64,000 nt of DNA. It comes from Pelomonas sp. Root1444. Lineage in GTDB: Bacteria > Pseudomonadota > Gammaproteobacteria > Burkholderiales > Burkholderiaceae_C. Shown in pieces: positions 46,965 to 57,076 of the stretch (positions within the stretch are counted from its first letter, which is position 1; each line of letters opens with the position of its first letter). The DNA is taken from positions 52,339 through 116,338 of the forward strand of contig NZ_LMFP01000026.1 of NCBI RefSeq assembly GCF_001426885.1, in the 5' to 3' direction. The notes below the pieces were generated by a model. The model did no database searches and was not told where the DNA came from. It saw nothing but the letters and a program-made list of their open reading frames with translations. A program made the translations under genes and the position numbers.

Positions 46965-47809
46965 TGCTGTCTCTTCGCTTTTCCACGGCCGCCTCAGCTT
47001 TGCTCCTGGGGCTCGGGTTGTTCTTCTCGTCAGTGGCTTCAGCGCAAGCCACAGTGCCCGCTGCACCAGCGGCCGCAACCGCCCCTGAGTACCGCCTTGG
47101 CGCCGGCGACGTGGTGCGCATCAACGTCTACCAGAACCCTGACCTCACGTTGGAATCGAGGGTGTCTGAATCTGGAGTCATTTCTTATCCCCTGCTGGGC
47201 ACTATTCGCATTGGCGGCCTGGGTGTTTCGGCAGCCGAGCGTCTCATCGCAGACGGTTTGCGAAAGGGCAATTTCGTCAAACAACCGCAAGTCAGCCTGG
47301 TGTTATTGCAGGTGCGCGGTAATCAGGTCAGTGTGCTCGGCCAAGTCAATCGGCCAGGTCGCTATCCGCTCGAATTGGCCGACACGCGCTTGACCGACCT
47401 GCTGGCTGCGGCCGGCGGCGTCGCAACAAGCGGTGGGGAGATGCTCATCATCACTGGCACGCGCAACAGCAAGCCTTTCAGGACCGAACTGGATCTCTCC
47501 AGCCTCTTCGCGCCGGAGGGACGGGGGCAGGATTTGGTGATGCAAAACGGCGATGTGATTTGGGTCGACCGTTTCCCTCTGGTGTATATCTACGGCGAAG
47601 TCCAACGCCCAGGACAGATGCGCCTAGAGCGCGGTATGACGGTGATGCAAGCGTTGGCCGCGGGCGGAGGCCTGAATCAGCGTGGTACCGAACGTGGCAT
47701 TCGCGTTCACCGCAAGACTGTTGAGGGCAAGGTCCAGGTATTGCAGCCGACCATGGATGAACCTTTGAAGGACGGCGACATCGTCTACGTCCGCGAGAGT
47801 CTTTTTTAA
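46961..47809 (+). CDS. epsE: Polysaccharide export protein EpsE
   Basis: A 282-residue export protein of the Wza/EpsE type. A signal peptide (to VASAQA) precedes the poly-export domain beginning YRLGAGDVVRINVYQNPDLT, then SLBB-type beta-grasp repeats with VLGQVNRPGRYPL and IYGEVQRPGQMRLERGMTVMQALAAGGGL. Unlike Wza it has no lipobox cysteine, so it is not lipid-anchored in the usual way. It should form the outer-membrane exit for the polymer. From here on the DNA is visibly less GC-rich than the housekeeping genes. Confidence 0.9.
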   Translation: MMLSLRFSTAASALLLGLGLFFSSVASAQATVPAAPAAATAPEYRLGAGDVVRINVYQNPDLTLESRVSESGVISYPLLGTIRIGGLGVSAAERLIADGLRKGNFVKQPQVSLVLLQVRGNQVSVLGQVNRPGRYPLELADTRLTDLLAAAGGVATSGGEMLIITGTRNSKPFRTELDLSSLFAPEGRGQDLVMQNGDVIWVDRFPLVYIYGEVQRPGQMRLERGMTVMQALAAGGGLNQRGTERGIRVHRKTVEGKVQVLQPTMDEPLKDGDIVYVRESLF

Positions 47810-47821
47810 AGCCGGGGCGTT

Positions 47822-49240
47822 ATGACGTTCAGTCAATTCCTATCCATCCTTCGGGCTCGCCGGCTGCTTTTCATTGCGGTATTGCTCGCCGTTGTCGTGC
47901 CGGTGATCGTGGCTAGCCTTCTTTGGCCGAAGAAATATATCGGTGTCGCAAGCGTAGTCGTGGACATCAAGCCGGACCCCATCAGTGGCATCAGCCAGGC
48001 TCTCGTCAACCCGGGACTGTTGGCAACCCAGGTTGACATCATCAGCAGCGAGAGGGTGGCGCGCCGGGTGATTCGATCGCTGAAATTGACGGAAGCACCC
48101 TCAATCCGTGATGACTGGCAGGCCGATACGAACGGAGAGGTCGACATCGAGACATGGCTTGTCGTGCTGTTGCAAAAGCAGCTCGATGTGAAACCGTCCC
48201 GTGAGTCCAGCGTCATCACGATCGAATATGGCGCTTCCGATCCCAAGTTCGCCGCTGGCATGGCCAACGCCTTCGCGCAAGCGTACCTTGATACCGTGCT
48301 GGATCTGCGCGTGGATCCCGCAAAGCAGTTCAGCAGCTTTTTTGACGCGCGCGCCAAAGATGCACGTTTGGCTCTCGAGAAGGCGCAGAACCGCCTGAGC
48401 GAGTTCCAAAGCGAGAAGGGCGTCGTCATGACCGACGAGCGCATGGACATTGAGAACCAGCGGCTCAATGAGCTCACCAGCCAATTGGTCGTTATGCAGT
48501 CACTGTCCGCCGAATCAGGAAGCCGGCAGTCGCAGGCGGCGGGTGGCGCAGCTGACAAGCTGCAAGAGATCAGCAGTCACCCGGTCATAGCTTCCCTGCG
48601 TGCGGACATCGCGCGATCCGAGGCGCGGCTGCAAGAGCTCAACGCCAAGTTTGGAGATCGCCATCCCCAAGTGGTTGAGCTCAAGGCCAACATCAATGAG
48701 CTGCGCGCTCGCATTGACACGGAAGTCAAGCGGCTTTCCGCCGGAGTTGGTGTCACGAACAGCATCACGCGGCAACGCGAGGCGCAAATTCGTGCTGACC
48801 TGGACGCCCAGCGTGCCAAGGTTCTCAAAATGAAGCAAGTGCGTGATGAAGGCGTGCTGATCCTGCGGGATGTCGAGGCGGCGCAACGCGCCTTCGAGCA
48901 AATTCAATTGCGGGCCACGCAGACGAATCTCGAAAGTCAGGTGACTGCCACCAACGTCACCATGCTGACGCCCGCAGTGCCGCCGGCCAAGCATTCTTCA
49001 CCCAAGCCTCTTCTGAATTCCTTCGTCGGCGTTTTCTTTGGTCTGTTGTTGGCGACTGGAGCGGTGCTCCTCTCGGAGCTGCGGAACCGGCGAATTCGTC
49101 ATGTTGGCGATATCGCAGACGTGCTGCAACTGCCTCTGCTCGGCATCCTGCCCGGCTCAGACGCAAAGGCTAAGCCCCGTAGAGCGCTTTCGATTGCTGG
49201 TCCACAGAAGCGTCTGATTGGCCAAACGGGCAAGGTGTGA
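47822..49240 (+). CDS. epsF: Chain-length determinant protein EpsF
   Basis: A 472-residue inner-membrane polysaccharide co-polymerase (Wzz/GNVR type). Helix one is at residues 16-36 (LLFIAVLLAVVVPVIVASLLW) and the last helix near 395-415 (LLNSFVGVFFGLLLATGAVLL). The large periplasmic part between them is coiled-coil rich (residues about 180-340). It sets polymer chain length together with the EpsG ATPase, whose gene starts three bases later. The ribosome site ggggcg precedes the ATG. Confidence 0.9.
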   Translation: MTFSQFLSILRARRLLFIAVLLAVVVPVIVASLLWPKKYIGVASVVVDIKPDPISGISQALVNPGLLATQVDIISSERVARRVIRSLKLTEAPSIRDDWQADTNGEVDIETWLVVLLQKQLDVKPSRESSVITIEYGASDPKFAAGMANAFAQAYLDTVLDLRVDPAKQFSSFFDARAKDARLALEKAQNRLSEFQSEKGVVMTDERMDIENQRLNELTSQLVVMQSLSAESGSRQSQAAGGAADKLQEISSHPVIASLRADIARSEARLQELNAKFGDRHPQVVELKANINELRARIDTEVKRLSAGVGVTNSITRQREAQIRADLDAQRAKVLKMKQVRDEGVLILRDVEAAQRAFEQIQLRATQTNLESQVTATNVTMLTPAVPPAKHSSPKPLLNSFVGVFFGLLLATGAVLLSELRNRRIRHVGDIADVLQLPLLGILPGSDAKAKPRRALSIAGPQKRLIGQTGKV

Positions 49241-49243
49241 TCC

Positions 49244-50134
49244 ATGAATCAGTTCAGTAATCCTCAGGCAACGAGCGACTCGCACGGCGCGCTCCGCGAC
49301 CGAAGCATTGGCGGCATCATCGCGGCGGCCAACAAGCTGACTGCAGAGCAGGTCGAGCAAATCCTTGCCCACCAGAAGCGTCACGGCGTGCGTTTCGGCG
49401 AGGCCGCCGTCGCCCTGGGACTGGCCAATGGCGAAGATGTCATGTGGGCCTTGAGCCAGCAGTTTCACTACCCATACGCGCCTGGCAGCGCCACCAAACT
49501 GAGCGCGGAACTGGTCCTGGCCAACAAGCCATTCAGTGCGCAAGCCGAAGCATTCCGAGTGCTTCGCAGCCAGATCAATATGCGCCTGTTCGCCGCTGAT
49601 CAGCAAAAACGTGCGATTGCGGTCATCAGTTCGGATGCAGGTGACGGCAAGAGCTTCTTCGCAGCCAACATGGCTGTGGCAATGAGCCAGCTTGGGGGTC
49701 GCACGCTGCTCGTCGATGCCGACATGCGAAATCCTCGCCAGCACGAAATCTTCGGGCTCGACAACGCGCAGAGTGCCGGGTTGTCCGGCATATTGTCCGG
49801 CCGCGCTGAGGCGAATGTCATCCGTGCCGTTCCAGACCTTCCAAGCCTCTTCGTGATGCCGGTGGGTACGGTGCCGCCCAACCCCACCGAACTGTTGGAG
49901 CGCCCCGCGTTCGGGCTGCTGATGAAAGAACTGGTCAGCAAGTTCGACTACGTCATCGTCGACACGCCCGCTGCAGAATCCTGTGCCGACGGCGCCATCA
50001 CCGCTGCGCACTGTGGTTCAGCGCTTGTGATCGCCCGCAAGGACGCCACCCGCGTTGGCGCCGTGCAGGAACTCGTGGCCAGCCTCGCTAACGGGCCCGC
50101 GCGGCTAGCGGGTGTCGTCCTCAACGAACACTGA
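49244..50134 (+). CDS. epsG: Wzz-associated tyrosine kinase-type ATPase EpsG
   Basis: A 296-residue BY-kinase-fold ATPase. Residues 15-75 (IGGIIAAANKLTAEQVEQILAHQ and VALGLANGEDVMWALSQQF) resemble the N-terminal domain of type II secretion/MshE ATPases. The kinase part has Walker A (SSDAGDGKS, about residue 130), Walker A' LLVDADMRNP and Walker B YVIVDTP. No tyrosine cluster is present at the C-terminus, so classic autophosphorylation on a Tyr tail is not expected. It should act with EpsF in polymer control. Confidence 0.88.
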   Translation: MNQFSNPQATSDSHGALRDRSIGGIIAAANKLTAEQVEQILAHQKRHGVRFGEAAVALGLANGEDVMWALSQQFHYPYAPGSATKLSAELVLANKPFSAQAEAFRVLRSQINMRLFAADQQKRAIAVISSDAGDGKSFFAANMAVAMSQLGGRTLLVDADMRNPRQHEIFGLDNAQSAGLSGILSGRAEANVIRAVPDLPSLFVMPVGTVPPNPTELLERPAFGLLMKELVSKFDYVIVDTPAAESCADGAITAAHCGSALVIARKDATRVGAVQELVASLANGPARLAGVVLNEH

Positions 50135-51053
50135 GCCTCCTCAGGCGGTTCGATTGGCGGCGCAAAAGGGGCAGGGCTTGATTGCGATACAGAACATCAT
50201 TCGGCATAGGCTGGGCGAACTGCTGCTCGGCATGGGAATTCTTCTATTACTGATTCCCACCTATGTCGATCTTCAGAGGGTGGTCTGGTCCTCCGATGAT
50301 CAGGCTCATGGCCCCATCATCATTGCGGTAGCTGCATGGCTGTTGTGGCGCATGCGTGGCCAGTTGTTGGCGTTGCCAGCCGCCCCGGCAAATGCTGCGG
50401 GTGCAACATTACTGCTTCTTTCTCTGACGTCCTACATCCTGGGGCGGTCACAGAGCATCGTTCAGATGGAAGCGGGCAGTCACATCCTGGTCTTGGCATC
50501 GGCGCTGTTGTTGTGGCGCGGGTGGGCTGCTTTGAGGATGGCGTGGTTTCCGCTGTTCTTCCTCATCTTCATGATTCCTTTGCCCGGTGTCCTGGTGCAA
50601 GCCATGACGGTGCCTTTGAAAGCCGCCGTCTCATACGTGGCGGAAAATTTGCTGCACTATTTTGACTATCCCGTTGCGCGGGCAGGTGTCGTCATCCAGG
50701 TCGGGCAGTACCAGTTGCTGGTTGCTGATGCCTGCGCCGGCTTGAATTCGATGTTCACGCTTGAATCGCTGGGCTTGCTGTACATGAACATCGTTTCGCA
50801 TGCTTCGCGTACGCGAAACGTGTTGCTGGCCATACTCATCATCCCCATTTCGTTCGTGGCGAATGTCGTGCGAGTCGTCATCTTGATTCTGGTGACCTAC
50901 CACTTTGGTGACGCGGCAGGCCAAGGTTTCGTGCATGGCTTCGCAGGTATGGTGCTATTCCTCGTGGCGCTCACACTCATCATTGCGGTCGACTCATTGC
51001 TTGGGCGATTCGAGAACCGAAGTGGACAACAACGGGGAGCAGTGCATGCCTGA
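50112..51053 (+). CDS. xrtB: Exosortase B
   Basis: An integral membrane cysteine transpeptidase-like enzyme that recognises PEP-CTERM signals. The 313-residue frame has about eight helices. The three family catalytic residues are visible: Cys208 in DACAGLNS, Arg254 in FVANVVRVV and His275 in FVHGFAG. The eps context (epsG before, epsI after) is that of the XrtB type. The start is uncertain: the GTG at 50112 overlaps epsG by 23 bases, while an in-frame TTG near 50178 has a better aagggg-type site and loses no helix. It should process PEP-CTERM proteins during export. Confidence 0.88.
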   Translation: MSSSTNTEPPQAVRLAAQKGQGLIAIQNIIRHRLGELLLGMGILLLLIPTYVDLQRVVWSSDDQAHGPIIIAVAAWLLWRMRGQLLALPAAPANAAGATLLLLSLTSYILGRSQSIVQMEAGSHILVLASALLLWRGWAALRMAWFPLFFLIFMIPLPGVLVQAMTVPLKAAVSYVAENLLHYFDYPVARAGVVIQVGQYQLLVADACAGLNSMFTLESLGLLYMNIVSHASRTRNVLLAILIIPISFVANVVRVVILILVTYHFGDAAGQGFVHGFAGMVLFLVALTLIIAVDSLLGRFENRSGQQRGAVHA

Positions 51054-51735
51054 AAAGGGGATGTCGCGCCGTCGTGGGCTGGTGCTTCTGGGTGCAATGG
51101 CAGGCACTGCCTGGGCGTCCGAAGCTTTCAAACCTCGTGAACGTCTTTCGCTTACGAAGCCACCTATCCAGCTTGCTCAGCAGGTGCCCACCGCGATGGG
51201 CGGCTGGGTCGTCGATGCGAGCATCATCCCCTTGCTGCCGGATGCGTCGCTGCAGTCCAAGCTGGACGCTTTGTACTCGCAGTTGCTCGCGCGAACCTAT
51301 GTCAACGCGAAGGGGCAGCGCGTCATGCTGTCGATCGCCTATGGTGCGGACCAAAGCTCCGAAGCGACGGCCGTGCACCGGCCCGAGTTTTGCTACAGCG
51401 CACAAGGGTTCCGCGTGCGTAACGCGGGGCGGCATACGTTGAGCTTTGGGCCTCGGCAGATCGAGGTTCAGCGACTCATCAGCGAGATGGGATCGCGCTA
51501 CGAGCCGATAACTTATTGGGTGACCTTGGACGAGCACGCCAGTCTGCCGGGCTTGTCTCGCAAGTTGGATCAACTTCGTTTTGGCCTGCGAGGTCAGATC
51601 CCCGATGGCATGTTGCTGAGGGTCTCGACCATAGGCCTGTCGCAGGCGCAGTCGTTTGCGGTCCAGGAAGAGTTTCTTGAAACGCTCTACGGAGCAATTT
51701 CACCAGCAGTTCGAACGCGGTACTTTGGAAGTTAA
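51046..51735 (+). CDS. epsI: Exosortase-associated protein EpsI
   Basis: A 229-residue EpsI protein (DUF3485), the usual partner of exosortase. After a twin-arginine-like or membrane N-terminus (MSRRRGLVLLGAMAGTAWA) comes the family core YVNAKGQRVMLSIAYGADQSSEATAVHRPEFCYSAQGF, with the invariant HRPEFCY motif. It is probably periplasmic and membrane-attached; its exact job in exopolysaccharide synthesis is unknown. The start at 51046 has a gggag site and overlaps the exosortase stop by eight bases. Confidence 0.9.
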   Translation: MPEKGMSRRRGLVLLGAMAGTAWASEAFKPRERLSLTKPPIQLAQQVPTAMGGWVVDASIIPLLPDASLQSKLDALYSQLLARTYVNAKGQRVMLSIAYGADQSSEATAVHRPEFCYSAQGFRVRNAGRHTLSFGPRQIEVQRLISEMGSRYEPITYWVTLDEHASLPGLSRKLDQLRFGLRGQIPDGMLLRVSTIGLSQAQSFAVQEEFLETLYGAISPAVRTRYFGS

Positions 51736-51745
51736 GGAAGCTTAG

Positions 51746-52870
51746 ATGTCTACAAATAGGAAAGTTGCTTTGATCACGGGCGTGACGGGCCAGGATGGTG
51801 CGTATCTCGCCGAACTCCTGCTCTCCAAGGGCTACGAGGTGCATGGCATCAAGCGCCGCAGCAGTTTGTTCAACACCGACCGCGTTGACCACCTGTACCA
51901 GGATCCGCACATCGACAACCAGCGCTTCAAGCTGCACTACGGCGACCTGACCGACTCGACCAACCTCATCCGTATCGTCCAGGAAACCCAGCCGGACGAG
52001 ATCTACAACCTCGGTGCGATGAGCCACGTGGCGGTGAGCTTCGACCAGCCTGAGTACGCGGCCGACGCTGACGGTATCGGCACGCTGCGCCTGCTGGAAG
52101 CCATCCGCATCCTGGGCCTGCAGAAGAAGACCCGCTTCTACCAAGCCTCCACCTCCGAGCTCTACGGCCTGGTGCAGGAGATTCCGCAGAAGGAGACCAC
52201 GCCCTTCTACCCGCGCAGCCCCTACGCGGTGGCCAAGATGTACGCCTACTGGATCACGGTCAACTACCGTGAGGCCTATGGCATGTACGCCTGCAACGGC
52301 GTCCTCTTCAATCACGAGAGCCCGCTGCGTGGCGAGACCTTCGTGACGCGCAAGATCACCCGCGCCATCGCTCGTATCGCCCTGGGTCTGCAGGACTGCC
52401 TGTACCTCGGCAACATGAGCGCGCTGCGCGATTGGGGTCACGCCAAGGACTACGTCGAGATGCAGTGGCTGATGCTGCAGCAACAACAGGCCGAGGACTT
52501 CGTCATCGCCACCGGCGTGCAGTACAGCGTGCGTCAGTTCGTCGAGTTTGCCGCCGCTGAGCTTGGCGTCGTCGTCGGCTTCGAAGGCGAAGGCGAAAAG
52601 GAGATCGGCATCGTCAAGGCCGTGCATGGCGACAAGGCCAAGTGCAAGGTCGGCGATGTCATCGTCCGCGTCGACCCGCGCTACTTCCGTCCGACTGAGG
52701 TCGAGACGCTGCTGGGTGACCCGACCAAGGCCAAGGAAAAACTCGGCTGGGTGCCCAAGACCACACTGAAGGAGTTGGTCGCCGAGATGGTGCAGGCCGA
52801 CTACACCTCAGCCCGCCGCGACAGCCTCGTCAAGATGGCTGGCTTCCAAGCCTACGACTACAACGAGTGA
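51746..52870 (+). CDS. gmd: GDP-mannose 4,6-dehydratase
   Basis: Gmd converts GDP-D-mannose to GDP-4-keto-6-deoxy-D-mannose, the first step to GDP-L-fucose. The 374-residue protein has the NADP-binding [12 protein letters not shown] near residue 12, the catalytic YxxxK in [10 protein letters not shown] and the segment [18 protein letters not shown], all strongly conserved. It precedes fcl and both serve the exopolysaccharide. The ribosome site aaggaag is good. Its codon use is closer to that of the housekeeping genes than the eps genes on either side. Confidence 0.96.
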   Translation: MSTNRKVALITGVTGQDGAYLAELLLSKGYEVHGIKRRSSLFNTDRVDHLYQDPHIDNQRFKLHYGDLTDSTNLIRIVQETQPDEIYNLGAMSHVAVSFDQPEYAADADGIGTLRLLEAIRILGLQKKTRFYQASTSELYGLVQEIPQKETTPFYPRSPYAVAKMYAYWITVNYREAYGMYACNGVLFNHESPLRGETFVTRKITRAIARIALGLQDCLYLGNMSALRDWGHAKDYVEMQWLMLQQQQAEDFVIATGVQYSVRQFVEFAAAELGVVVGFEGEGEKEIGIVKAVHGDKAKCKVGDVIVRVDPRYFRPTEVETLLGDPTKAKEKLGWVPKTTLKELVAEMVQADYTSARRDSLVKMAGFQAYDYNE

Positions 52871-52887
52871 ACGGCGGTTTCTCCATC

Positions 52888-53862
52888 ATGGACAAGAGCG
52901 CCAAGATCTACGTTGCCGGGCACCGGGGCCTGGTCGGCTCCGCCATCGTGCGCAATCTGCGCGAGGCGGGCTACACCAACCTCGTGCTGCGCACCCACGC
53001 GGAACTCGACCTCACACGCCAGGCCGATACCGAAGCCTTTTTCGCGCAGGAGAAGCCGGACTACGTCTTCCTTGCCGCGGCGAAGGTGGGCGGCATCCTT
53101 GCCAACAACGTCTACCCGGCCGAGTTCATCCGCGACAACCTGGCCATCCAAGCCAACATCATCCATGCGGCCTACCTGAACAAGGTGCAGCGCCTCATGT
53201 TCCTGGGTTCCAGCTGCATCTATCCCAAGATGGCGCCGCAGCCGATGACCGAGGCCTCGCTGCTAACCGGTCCTCTTGAACCCACCAATCGGCCCTATGC
53301 ACTGGCAAAGATCGCCGGTATCGAGATGTGCTGGAGCTACAACCGACAGTACGGCACCAAGTACCTGTCGGCCATGCCGACCAACCTCTACGGCCCGGGC
53401 GACAACTACCACCCCGAGAACAGCCACGTGATCCCGGCGCTGCTGCGCAAATTCCACGAGGCCAAGGTCGCACAAGCGGAGCAGGTCGTTGTCTGGGGCA
53501 CGGGCACGCCACGCCGCGAGTTCATGTACAGCGAAGACATGGCCGCGGCCTGCATCTATCTCATGCAGCTGCCGGATGATCGCTATGAAAGCCTGCTGGG
53601 CAGCGATGAGTCGAAGACCGGCAGGTTCGAGCCGCCGCTGGTCAACATCGGCGTGGGTCACGACGTCACGATCGCGGAGTTGGCCGAAGCAGTGCGGCGG
53701 GTTGTCGGATACGAAGGCGGCATCGTCTTTGACACCACCAAACCCGATGGCACGCCGCGCAAGCTCATGGATGTGGGGCGGTTGACCAGCATGGGGTGGC
53801 AAGCCCAGACCAGCCTGGCCGACGGTTTGGCAGTGGCCTACGCGGAGTTCGCCGCGCAGTAG
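52888..53862 (+). CDS. fcl: GDP-L-fucose synthase
   Basis: Fcl (WcaG) epimerises and reduces GDP-4-keto-6-deoxymannose to GDP-L-fucose. The 324-residue SDR enzyme has the NADP site [14 protein letters not shown], the LGSSCIYP and YALAKIAG motifs (Ser, Tyr and Lys of the active site) and [23 protein letters not shown]. The ATG at 52888 matches the family N-terminus; an in-frame GTG at 52867 overlapping the gmd stop is the alternative. With gmd it makes fucose a likely component of the polymer. Confidence 0.95.
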   Translation: MDKSAKIYVAGHRGLVGSAIVRNLREAGYTNLVLRTHAELDLTRQADTEAFFAQEKPDYVFLAAAKVGGILANNVYPAEFIRDNLAIQANIIHAAYLNKVQRLMFLGSSCIYPKMAPQPMTEASLLTGPLEPTNRPYALAKIAGIEMCWSYNRQYGTKYLSAMPTNLYGPGDNYHPENSHVIPALLRKFHEAKVAQAEQVVVWGTGTPRREFMYSEDMAAACIYLMQLPDDRYESLLGSDESKTGRFEPPLVNIGVGHDVTIAELAEAVRRVVGYEGGIVFDTTKPDGTPRKLMDVGRLTSMGWQAQTSLADGLAVAYAEFAAQ

Positions 53863-53887
53863 TTGGCGGTGCGCGACAGCAACAGCG

Positions 53888-54571
53888 ATGAACGATCGAC
53901 TCAAGTGGGCGCTGTTGCGCCGGCGGCAGCTGGCGGGTGCCATAGAAGGCTTCAGTGCGTCGCTGCTGTCACACGCCACGCCGGACTGCCGCTTTGAAGG
54001 CCACAACCGGCTGAACGGTTCGGCAGCACTGCAGGCGAGCGCGCTCGGCCGAGGCAGCTATGTGAACGCGGCGCGGCTGAACAACGTGCGGGTGGGGCGC
54101 TTTTGCAGCATCGGCTTCGAGGCCTTGGTCGGCCTGGGTGAACACCCGGTCGACCGCTTCGCCACCCATCCCGCGTTCTACGCCCCGAGCAACCCGGTCG
54201 GCCTGAAGTGGGCGGCGGCGCCGCTGTTTCAGGAGAGCCAGCCCGTCAGCCTCGGCTCTGACGTCTGGATAGGCGCACGGGCCACGGTGCTGGCTGGCGT
54301 GGCAATCGGCGACGGCGCCATCGTCGCGGCAGGCTCGGTCGTGACCAAGGACGTGCCCGCCTTTGCCATCGTCGCCGGCACACCTGCGCGGGTGATCCGC
54401 CTCCGTTTTGCACCCGAGCTGTGCGAAGCCCTGGCGGCGCTCAGGTGGTGGGACTCACCGTTGGAGAGGCTGCGCAGTTGCGTGCCGCAGATCGAGCGGC
54501 CGATGGACCACGCAGTGCTGGGCGAATTGAAGGAGCGCCTCGGCGCGGCCAGAGACGCGGCGCCATGGTAG
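53888..54571 (+). CDS. Hexapeptide-repeat O-acetyltransferase (CatB/XAT-like)
   Basis: A 227-residue left-handed beta-helix acetyltransferase. Hexapeptide-type turns run from about residue 40 ([22 protein letters not shown]) to [51 protein letters not shown], the hallmark ending of the CatB/XAT group. It should add acetyl groups to a sugar, most likely in the exopolysaccharide repeat unit. The stop overlaps the flippase start by seven bases. Confidence 0.87.
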   Translation: MNDRLKWALLRRRQLAGAIEGFSASLLSHATPDCRFEGHNRLNGSAALQASALGRGSYVNAARLNNVRVGRFCSIGFEALVGLGEHPVDRFATHPAFYAPSNPVGLKWAAAPLFQESQPVSLGSDVWIGARATVLAGVAIGDGAIVAAGSVVTKDVPAFAIVAGTPARVIRLRFAPELCEALAALRWWDSPLERLRSCVPQIERPMDHAVLGELKERLGAARDAAPW

Positions 54572-55797
54572 CCGCGCCCCCCGCGCGCTCGGCCAAGGTC
54601 TGGGCCCTGGCCGACCAAGCCTGCCAGTCCGCCACCAACTTCCTGACGATGGTGCTGGCCGCCCGGTATCTGGCGGTGGGCGATTTCGCCCAGTTCTCAC
54701 TGGCCTACCTGGCCGTGCTGTTCGCCGCGTCCTTTCATCGCACCTGGGTCACCCAGCCCATGAACGTGTTGGGTGCTCAGGCGCCCGATGGCCTACCGGG
54801 CCGCGTCGCCGCGCTGTGGCGCGCGCATGGCGTGCTGGTGCCGGCCGGCGTGCTGCTGGTGCTGGCCGTCTCTCCTTTGGGCTTCGCCGAGCCCTGGCTG
54901 CTGCTGGCGACGTCAGCCTATCTGGCCTCGTTCTTTTTGCAGGAGATGCAGCGCCGCCATGCCTACACGCGTTTCGTCATCCGGCCGGCCAGCGTCGTCA
55001 GCCTCGCGATGGGCCTGGCCCAGCTGGGAGGGCTCGGCGTGCTGGTGGTGACAGGCCAGCATCATGCCGCCTTGTGGATGTCCGCCCTCGCCGTGGCCCA
55101 GCTGGTGGGGCTGCTGCTCGGCAGCTTGCTGCTGAGTACGAGAACGCCGGTCACGGCGGTGCGAAGCGCCCGCGAGGTGCTGACCGAACAGTTCCGGCAT
55201 TCGCGCTGGGTCGTCGCGAGCCAGCTCGTCTATTGGGGTAGCAGCCAGGTCTACCCCTTCGTCGTTGCCGGGCTGGGCGCCAGCCAGACGGCCACCTTCA
55301 ACGCCGGCATGTCCATCCTCAATGCCGTCAACGTGTTGCGCATGACGCTGGCCAACTTTTTGCCGGCCCAGGCCAGCCGCATCCGTGCCGCGCACGGCGA
55401 GGCGGCCGTTTGCGCCTACGCGCGGCGCCTGTTGGCGCAGTTGGCGGCTGCCGGCCTGGTGGCGTGGGTGGCCTTGCTGTTTCTGGCCGACCCCTTGGTT
55501 CACCTGCTCTACGGCAACAAGTTTCCGGCCGCGGCCGAAGTGTTGCGCTGGCTGTCCTTGGGCATCTGGGCCAGCGTACTCAGTGTGGTGCTGAACGCCT
55601 TGGCACTGGCGTTGGACAGCACCGAAAATATCTTCTTCAGCAACGCGGTCGGCACCGTTTTCACGCTGACGGCAGGCCTGTATCTGACGCACCGCTTCGG
55701 CCTGACCGGGGCGATTTGGAGCAACGTGGTGGGTTATGCGATTCCCGCGTTGTACCAATTCATTCGACTGTGGCCGCGCTTGCGCTCCCCGACCTGA
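54565..55797 (+). CDS. Oligosaccharide flippase (Wzx-like)
   Basis: A 410-residue membrane protein with about 12 predicted helices, of the MATE/polysaccharide-transporter fold. The first helix region [32 protein letters not shown] and the mid-protein [31 protein letters not shown] resemble Wzx proteins. It should move lipid-linked repeat units across the inner membrane. The start (ATG at 54565) overlaps the acetyltransferase stop. Flippases diverge strongly, so the call rests on topology and context. Confidence 0.8.
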   Translation: MVAAPPARSAKVWALADQACQSATNFLTMVLAARYLAVGDFAQFSLAYLAVLFAASFHRTWVTQPMNVLGAQAPDGLPGRVAALWRAHGVLVPAGVLLVLAVSPLGFAEPWLLLATSAYLASFFLQEMQRRHAYTRFVIRPASVVSLAMGLAQLGGLGVLVVTGQHHAALWMSALAVAQLVGLLLGSLLLSTRTPVTAVRSAREVLTEQFRHSRWVVASQLVYWGSSQVYPFVVAGLGASQTATFNAGMSILNAVNVLRMTLANFLPAQASRIRAAHGEAAVCAYARRLLAQLAAAGLVAWVALLFLADPLVHLLYGNKFPAAAEVLRWLSLGIWASVLSVVLNALALALDSTENIFFSNAVGTVFTLTAGLYLTHRFGLTGAIWSNVVGYAIPALYQFIRLWPRLRSPT

Positions 55798-55807
55798 GGC
55801 TTCGCTC

Positions 55808-57076
55808 ATGGCTTCCAGCTTGACACATCGACAACCGGTCGCTTTCGGCGAACGCAGTGTTTTGAATCTCACCGACTTGGGCATCCTGTTTGGATTGTTC
55901 CTGGCGGTGCTGTATGCGATGGATCCGTTCGTTATCTATATTGACAAGCGGACGGTCTTCAAGCATTTCCATTTGATTCTGATTTTTCCGTTCTTCGTGC
56001 TGGCCTGGTTTGGCGCACGCCTGAACACGGCTCGCAGCGCATTCATTCCGATCAGTCCGATCTGCTGGCCCTTGATGCTGCTGGCCGTGTGGATCCTGGC
56101 CGGCGCCATGTACGCGCGCTTTCACTACAAGATCGTCGAAACCTTCCTCATCATGGGCGCCTACATGCTCGTGACCGCAGGGACCGCCCGCTTCATTGCC
56201 GACCACCGCGACCCGGTGCGGCTCCTGAACGCATATCTCGGTCTGGTGGTAGGTGCAGTTGTGATTGGTGCTTTCTGGCAGGCCGGCTATTTGCGCACAT
56301 GGAGTCGGTTCCATGAAATGGAGCAACTTACTGTTCCTCTAGCAGTCTTCATGTTCGTGCGCGCCAAAACGACGACCGGTCGCGTTGCGGCCGTCATCGC
56401 GATGCTGGGCTTGATGCTGCTCGTCATCAAGAACACGTCGTTCCTCGTGACGGGTATTGCGCTGGCTTACCTGTGGTGGTGCTTCGTGCGCCCGCAACTC
56501 GGGAAAAAGCAGGCGTTGGGGCGCATGCTCCATTTCTACCTGCTGGCCGTTCTTGGGGTGTTGCTGGTGGCGGGTTACGCTGCAATCAAGCTGCTGAAGC
56601 ACGATGCGCTTCCAGACGGCAATCCGAAATACCGCTTGTTCACCTATGAGCGCACGTGGGCCGATTTCACCCAATCGCCCATTTGGGGGAAGTCGTTCTC
56701 CGGCGCCGGCGCTGAGCAGTTCGGTTTATTTCAGGTGGGCTCTTCCACGCAGATTTTGCCGTCGCACAGCGACCTGCTGGATATTCTGGGGCAGGGCGGT
56801 CTGATCGGCATGTCACTGTTCGTTTTCGCCGTCTGGCGCATCGCACGTTACGTATATGCTAATTTCCGTGATCGCCGCCCGGGTTTCCTGAGCAACACGA
56901 TCGAGGCTCATTTCCATTGGTTGGCAGTGAGTTGCCTTGCCGCGATTCCAGTAGTAGCGTTCAATCCGATCATGCTGCAGCCTGGCAAGGCTTTTTTGCT
57001 CTGGATGAATCTGGGGATCGTGCTAGGAATTGCAATCCGGTGCCGGGTCGACCGCGAGGCTGAGAACAAAAAGTGA
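55808..57076 (+). CDS. O-antigen/exopolysaccharide polymerase (Wzy-like)
   Basis: A 422-residue membrane protein with about ten to twelve helices and a long periplasmic loop near residues 290-345 (GNPKYRLFTYERTWADF to SHSDLLDILGQGGLIGMSLFV). The SHSDLLDILGQGGLIG run is the conserved core of the O-antigen ligase/polymerase superfamily. It should join repeat units delivered by the flippase. DNA from here to the window end is clearly less GC-rich. The next gene overlaps by four bases. Confidence 0.85.
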   Translation: MASSLTHRQPVAFGERSVLNLTDLGILFGLFLAVLYAMDPFVIYIDKRTVFKHFHLILIFPFFVLAWFGARLNTARSAFIPISPICWPLMLLAVWILAGAMYARFHYKIVETFLIMGAYMLVTAGTARFIADHRDPVRLLNAYLGLVVGAVVIGAFWQAGYLRTWSRFHEMEQLTVPLAVFMFVRAKTTTGRVAAVIAMLGLMLLVIKNTSFLVTGIALAYLWWCFVRPQLGKKQALGRMLHFYLLAVLGVLLVAGYAAIKLLKHDALPDGNPKYRLFTYERTWADFTQSPIWGKSFSGAGAEQFGLFQVGSSTQILPSHSDLLDILGQGGLIGMSLFVFAVWRIARYVYANFRDRRPGFLSNTIEAHFHWLAVSCLAAIPVVAFNPIMLQPGKAFLLWMNLGIVLGIAIRCRVDREAENKK

